A stretch of 37,085 nucleotides of DNA from an uncultured Anaerolineales bacterium (GTDB lineage Bacteria > Chloroflexota > Anaerolineae > Anaerolineales > Villigracilaceae), in NCBI GenBank assembly GCA_903873975.1, contig CAIQQN010000104.1, positions 1-37,085 of the forward strand, written 5' to 3'. The notes under the pieces are model-generated. The model made no database searches and was not told where the DNA came from. It saw only the letters and a program-made list of their open reading frames with translations. Position 1 is the stretch's first letter. Every line of letters begins with the position of its first letter. The translations under genes were made by a program, and so were the position numbers. Shown piece after piece: positions 34,046 to 37,085 of this stretch.

Positions 34046-35134
34046 ATGAATCAACTTATCGTTGCTTTTATTACCGGCTTGACCACGGGTGGATTAAGCT
34101 GCCTGGCTGTCCAGGGTGGACTATTGACGAGTTCGCTTGAACAGCAGTTGGAACAGCAACTCGACCTGCAGATCGAACAGGAGATAGTGACGCGGCGAGC
34201 CCATCGGAACGGGAAGAACAGGGATCGGATTCTGGGGAATCCGCGGCTGGCGCTACCCATCCTGCTTTTCCTGGCATCCAAACTCGTTGTGTACACCGTC
34301 CTCGGGTTCCTGCTTGGGTCTCTGGGTTCGGTACTCCAATTGAACGCCATCGCACGCGCCATCCTGCTGATCGCCGTTGGTATCTTCATGGTGGGCAACG
34401 CATTGAGGATGTTCAATGTCCACCCCATCTTCCGCTACTTTGCGATCGAGCCGCCCAAGTTCATTACGCGCTATATCCGCCGGAAAGCGAAGAATGGCGA
34501 GAGTTTATTCGTTCCGCTGTTCCTCGGTGCTCTTACGGTTTTCATCCCATGCGGCGTGACACAGGCGATGATGGCCGTGGCGATTGGGACCGGCAGCGCT
34601 CTTCAGGGTGCAATGCTGATGTTCGCCTTCATCCTTGGTACAAGCCCGGTGTTCTTCTTGGTGGCTTACCTGGCGATGAAGCTGGTTGCCCGGTTGGAAA
34701 AGTGGTTCATGCGCTTTGTTGCGGTGGTACTCCTGGTGTTGGGACTGGTTTCGGTCAACTCCGGGCTGACATTGATGGGATCCCCTCTTTCGATGACGAA
34801 TATACTCGAGTCGGTGATAGCGGTCCATCAGGATCTAGCATCTAATTCTGTTCCGCAAACGGATGGCGTGACCTTGTACCTGAGCGCTGGGAATAGCGGC
34901 TACTCGCCTCGATTCCTACACGCGCGGGCGGACACTCCAATCACATTAAACTTGGTGACGAACCAGACCTTCTCCTGCGCGCGGTCGTTTGTCATCCCCG
35001 CACTGGGGGTGGAAAAACTCCTGCCCCAAACTGGGACAGAGACCATTTCCATCCCTGCCCAAGCCGCAGGTACGGTCATGCGTTTCTCATGCTCGATGGG
35101 CATGTACACCGGCGAGATCTTTTTTGACCAGTAG
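34046..35134 (+). CDS. TauE/SafE-type (DsbD/UreH-like) membrane protein fused to a C-terminal cupredoxin-like domain
   Basis: The 362-residue protein starts with a six-helix-type membrane unit: FITGLTTGGLSCLAVQGG with a conserved Cys near residue 19, then a second repeat with VFIPCGVTQAMMAVAIG and a Cys-Gly pair. A charged loop of Gln/Glu/Arg residues (30-62) sits after helix 1. The last 95 residues (about 265-362) look like an EfeO/cupredoxin beta-sandwich, with ligand-type residues FSCARSF and RFSCSMGMYTG (Cys, Cys, Met, Met). Proteins of this layout occur beside copA in many bacteria and are thought to act in copper handling or cuproprotein assembly at the outer face. That role is inferred from context. 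Confidence 0.82.
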   Translation: MNQLIVAFITGLTTGGLSCLAVQGGLLTSSLEQQLEQQLDLQIEQEIVTRRAHRNGKNRDRILGNPRLALPILLFLASKLVVYTVLGFLLGSLGSVLQLNAIARAILLIAVGIFMVGNALRMFNVHPIFRYFAIEPPKFITRYIRRKAKNGESLFVPLFLGALTVFIPCGVTQAMMAVAIGTGSALQGAMLMFAFILGTSPVFFLVAYLAMKLVARLEKWFMRFVAVVLLVLGLVSVNSGLTLMGSPLSMTNILESVIAVHQDLASNSVPQTDGVTLYLSAGNSGYSPRFLHARADTPITLNLVTNQTFSCARSFVIPALGVEKLLPQTGTETISIPAQAAGTVMRFSCSMGMYTGEIFFDQ

Positions 35135-35154
35135 GGATAGACCTGGAGATTATC

Positions 35155-35367
35155 ATGGTGAAAAAAACCTATCTCGTGGAAGGGATGCACTGCTCCAATT
35201 GTGCAATGAATATCGAAGGCATCGAGGATGAACTACCTGGTATCAAGCAAATTTCTGCCAGTTACCAGAAGGGGCGGATGTTGGTGGAGTTCGATGAGGC
35301 AAAGGTAAGTGAGGTGCAAATACTTGCAGCGGTGGGGAAACGCGGTTATCAGGCTTTCCCGGCGTAA
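35155..35367 (+). CDS. Second HMA-domain copper-binding protein
   Basis: The 70-residue single HMA domain carries the canonical GMHCSNC motif (C13, C16) and the beta-alpha-beta-beta-alpha-beta length. It is the last gene of the copper operon, 20 bases after the TauE-cupredoxin gene, with GGAG before the ATG. Two CopZ-like proteins in one operon suggest different delivery partners, for example CopA and the TauE-cupredoxin protein; this split is inference. Confidence 0.9.
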   Translation: MVKKTYLVEGMHCSNCAMNIEGIEDELPGIKQISASYQKGRMLVEFDEAKVSEVQILAAVGKRGYQAFPA

Positions 35368-35387
35368 TCTGGCTTTAGTTATCATGA

Positions 35388-35423
35388 AACGTTCCCGTCA
35401 CAGACAGTGACGGGAACGTTTTT
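35388..35423 (+). terminator. Strong intrinsic terminator of the copper operon
   Basis: AACGTTCCCGTCAC (35388-35401) pairs perfectly with GTGACGGGAACGTT (35407-35420) over a five-base loop, followed by T (35419-35423). With A residues before the stem it may also serve the convergent PAS gene, which ends at 35432. Confidence 0.95.
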
Positions 35424-35431
35424 CTACTTTT

Positions 35432-35812
35432 TCAGGAGATAAAATGCAGGGCGAAGAGGTGATCGTCGTAGGCGATTGGGACCATAACAACGGATGTCGC
35501 AACGGTGCCGCCGGATTTCTTTTTCCAGGTTACTTTGATGGTCGAAGGGATGAATTTCTCCATCGCCAGGTTGTAAGCCTTAACCAGTGTTTCTTGGCTG
35601 CTTCGGTCAACGAACTCTGTAAAAGAATCTTCCACTTTGTCCCATTCCTCGGGTGAACGATACCCCAGTAGGGATGCGAACTTTCCATTACACACCTTGT
35701 GGATATCGTCTAAATAGATATAAATTGCTTGTTCGGAGGAATCCAGAATACTCTTCATTTGCTTTGAAATTCCTTCAATAAGCTCCTCATGATGTTTCTG
35801 TTCGTGTGTCAT
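35432..35812 (-). CDS. Stand-alone PAS-domain protein
   Basis: The 126-residue protein begins with a charged helix (about 1-22), then a single PAS domain: ILDSSEQAIYIYLDD, KVCNGKFASLLGYRSPEEW, and the final strands TWKKKSGGTVATSVVMVPI. No output domain is attached. It may bind a small ligand or a partner protein, or be a remnant of a larger sensor kinase. An AAGG site lies before the ATG. It is convergent with the copper operon and divergent from rarD. Confidence 0.85.
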   Translation of the reverse strand: MTHEQKHHEELIEGISKQMKSILDSSEQAIYIYLDDIHKVCNGKFASLLGYRSPEEWDKVEDSFTEFVDRSSQETLVKAYNLAMEKFIPSTIKVTWKKKSGGTVATSVVMVPIAYDDHLFALHFIS

Positions 35813-35934
35813 TCATACCTTCTTTCTCTAATTTATCCGAATTATAATTGGATTCGCGAAAATAAGCAATGGTGGTGAAGAAGCTTGTTTTACTTTGGGT
35901 GTATACTTGCCGCTTGCTAAGGAGATCGCTACGC

Positions 35935-36822
35935 ATGAACAAAGGCATCTGGTACGCCCTCGGGGCGTATATTTTCTGGGGGCTGTTCCCGATCTACTGG
36001 AAACTGCTGGCAGGCGTTCCGGCCTTGCAGCTTCTGGGTCACCGCATTTTCTGGTCGTTCCTATTGCTGTTCGGCATCATCTTGATCGCCAGCCAGGCTA
36101 AGGAACTTCGAGCCGCGCTAAACCTGCGCGTGCTTCTCATCTATTCCGTCGCGGCAATCCTCATCTCAATCAACTGGCTGACCTATGTATGGGCGGTGGG
36201 GGCGGGGTTCATCGTTGAGACGAGCCTGGGTTATTTCATCAACCCGCTCCTGAGTGTGCTATTGGGTGTGATTTTCCTGCGCGAGCGCTTGCGCCCGCTC
36301 CAGTGGCTCCCCATCGGGTTGGCGGCCGCGGGAGTGCTCTACCTGACCTTCGCCTATGGTGCGCTGCCCTGGGTGGCTCTGACGCTGGCTGTCTCTTTTA
36401 GTTTCTACGGACTGGTCAAGAAGACGGCTCCTTTGGGCTCCCTGCATGGTCTGACATTGGAAACCGGTATCCTCTTCCTACCTGCGCTGGGATTTTTACT
36501 CTATTACGAATTTTCAGGAACGGGCGCTTTCCTGCATTCCACGACGCTTGTGAACCTGATGCTGGTCGGCGCGGGGCTGGTGACGGTGGTCCCGCTGCTG
36601 TTGTTTGCCTCAGCCGCACAGCGCATTCCATTGACCATGATCGGAGTCCTGCAATATATCAATCCGACCATGCAGTTCTTGCTGGGTGTACTGGTCTTTA
36701 AAGAACCATTTGATCATCACCGTCTCATCGGTTTTGGCGTTGTCTGGGCGGCGTTGATCCTCTTTGGGGTGGAAGGTATTCTGGCGCAGCGCAAGTCCAG
36801 GATCTGGGCGAATGCGGATTGA
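35935..36822 (+). CDS. rarD: RarD/EamA-family transporter
   Basis: The 295-residue inner-membrane protein has about ten helices in two EamA repeats, with the RarD hallmarks KGIWYALGAYIFWGLFPIYWK at the start (shortened: AYIFWGLFPIYWK), LGHRIFWSF, TSLGYFINPLL, and LQYINPTMQFLLGV in the last repeat. RarD proteins are annotated as chloramphenicol-sensitivity permeases; the natural substrate is not established. The ATG at 35935 has AAGGAG ten bases upstream; 22 more open codons before it lack support. A strong hairpin begins at its stop codon. Confidence 0.92.
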   Translation: MNKGIWYALGAYIFWGLFPIYWKLLAGVPALQLLGHRIFWSFLLLFGIILIASQAKELRAALNLRVLLIYSVAAILISINWLTYVWAVGAGFIVETSLGYFINPLLSVLLGVIFLRERLRPLQWLPIGLAAAGVLYLTFAYGALPWVALTLAVSFSFYGLVKKTAPLGSLHGLTLETGILFLPALGFLLYYEFSGTGAFLHSTTLVNLMLVGAGLVTVVPLLLFASAAQRIPLTMIGVLQYINPTMQFLLGVLVFKEPFDHHRLIGFGVVWAALILFGVEGILAQRKSRIWANAD

Positions 36823-36865
36823 ATCAAGACTGCGGACGAATATCTCGTCCGCAGTCTTGATTTCT
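36822..36865 (+). terminator. Intrinsic terminator overlapping the rarD stop
   Basis: AATCAAGACTGCGGACGA (36822-36839) pairs perfectly with TCGTCCGCAGTCTTGATT (36845-36862) over a five-base loop, an 18-bp stem. The T run is short (TTGATTT). It also lies 22 bases beyond the end of the convergent small-protein gene. Confidence 0.85.
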
Positions 36866-36884
36866 TGCAAGATCGACGACCTAA

Positions 36885-37064
36885 TTAATTGCCCTGGGGT
36901 TGTTCAGCTTTGCATTTCAGCAAAGCCGAGACGACCAGCAGGATGCCCAGCGCCAGCACAATCGCCGGCCCAATCAGGCGCGTGATCCACAGCGAAGTGA
37001 TCAGGATGGTGGACATGGCGGCGAAGGCCAACCCGGCGAATCCACATAGGATAATGCCGGTCAT
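36885..37064 (-). CDS. Small two-helix membrane protein
   Basis: The 59-residue product has two hydrophobic segments (about 3-25 and 31-50) and a short polar C-terminus (KCKAEQPQGN). GGGAG lies five bases before the ATG at 37062-37064, which is a good ribosome site; the GTG six bases upstream is less likely. I do not recognise a family. Upstream sequence continues beyond the window. Confidence 0.65.
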   Translation of the reverse strand: MTGIILCGFAGLAFAAMSTILITSLWITRLIGPAIVLALGILLVVSALLKCKAEQPQGN

Positions 37065-37085
37065 CTTCACTCCCTCGATCTTCTT

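Overview
The window looks like a chromosomal segment of a Chloroflexota bacterium, most likely of the Anaerolineae type. This is inferred from gene content, protein style and a moderate-to-high GC composition; no 16S or database search was possible. Supporting signs are the order nusA-rnpM(ylxR)-infB-rbfA-nrnA-truB-ribF without rimP, a cysteine-type CcmE, a SAM hydroxide adenosyltransferase joined to a complete ECF transporter, and many LuxR-type/zinc-ribbon signalling proteins. No phage, insertion sequence, CRISPR array, rRNA or tRNA was seen.

Layout. Positions 1-1708 (minus): cytochrome c maturation genes ccmE and a partial ccmF that runs off the left edge. 2007-2612: a DoxX-like membrane protein closed by a terminator. 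2672-5712 (minus): a NarL/LuxR two-component pair and a secreted, membrane-anchored zinc-ribbon protein. 5742-7555 (minus): panE and panB for pantothenate. 7750-7965: a YtxH-like small membrane protein. 7995-15330: a surface-sugar locus with a GT4 glycosyltransferase (minus) and, divergently, a wrecked receiver-domain gene, UDP-glucose 6-dehydrogenase, a zinc-ribbon methyltransferase and two tandem paralogous large membrane proteins, joined by ATGA overlaps or a one-base gap. The second paralogue carries an in-frame TAG.

15374-22897: the housekeeping transcription/translation operon from a recognisable promoter: nusA, rnpM, infB, rbfA, nrnA, truB, ribF. 22898-23208 holds a long palindromic element. 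23209-24488: an FmdB-type zinc-ribbon protein and an uncharacterised P-loop protein. 24489-25352 has no convincing gene but holds a consensus-like promoter with a perfect GAAC-N4-GTTC (LexA/DinR-type) box in its spacer, an intrinsic terminator directly after it, and a field of nested repeats.

25353-29384: SAM hydroxide adenosyltransferase followed by ECF transporter ATPase (double), S and T subunits, apparently one operon. 29396-30801 (minus): a small alpha/beta hydrolase and a DegV lipid-binding protein. 31004-35367: a copper-homeostasis operon (csoR, copZ-like, copA, a TauE/SafE-cupredoxin fusion, a second HMA protein) with a G/C palindrome in the leader and a strong terminator. 35432-37064: a stand-alone PAS protein (minus), RarD (plus) and a tiny two-helix membrane protein (minus).

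Most of the window is well explained by known families. The stretches that are not are the LexA-box promoter/terminator and repeat field (24543-25152), the palindromic element (22942-23114), the tandem membrane paralogues, and the substrate of the ECF transporter that is encoded with a SAM-cleaving enzyme.
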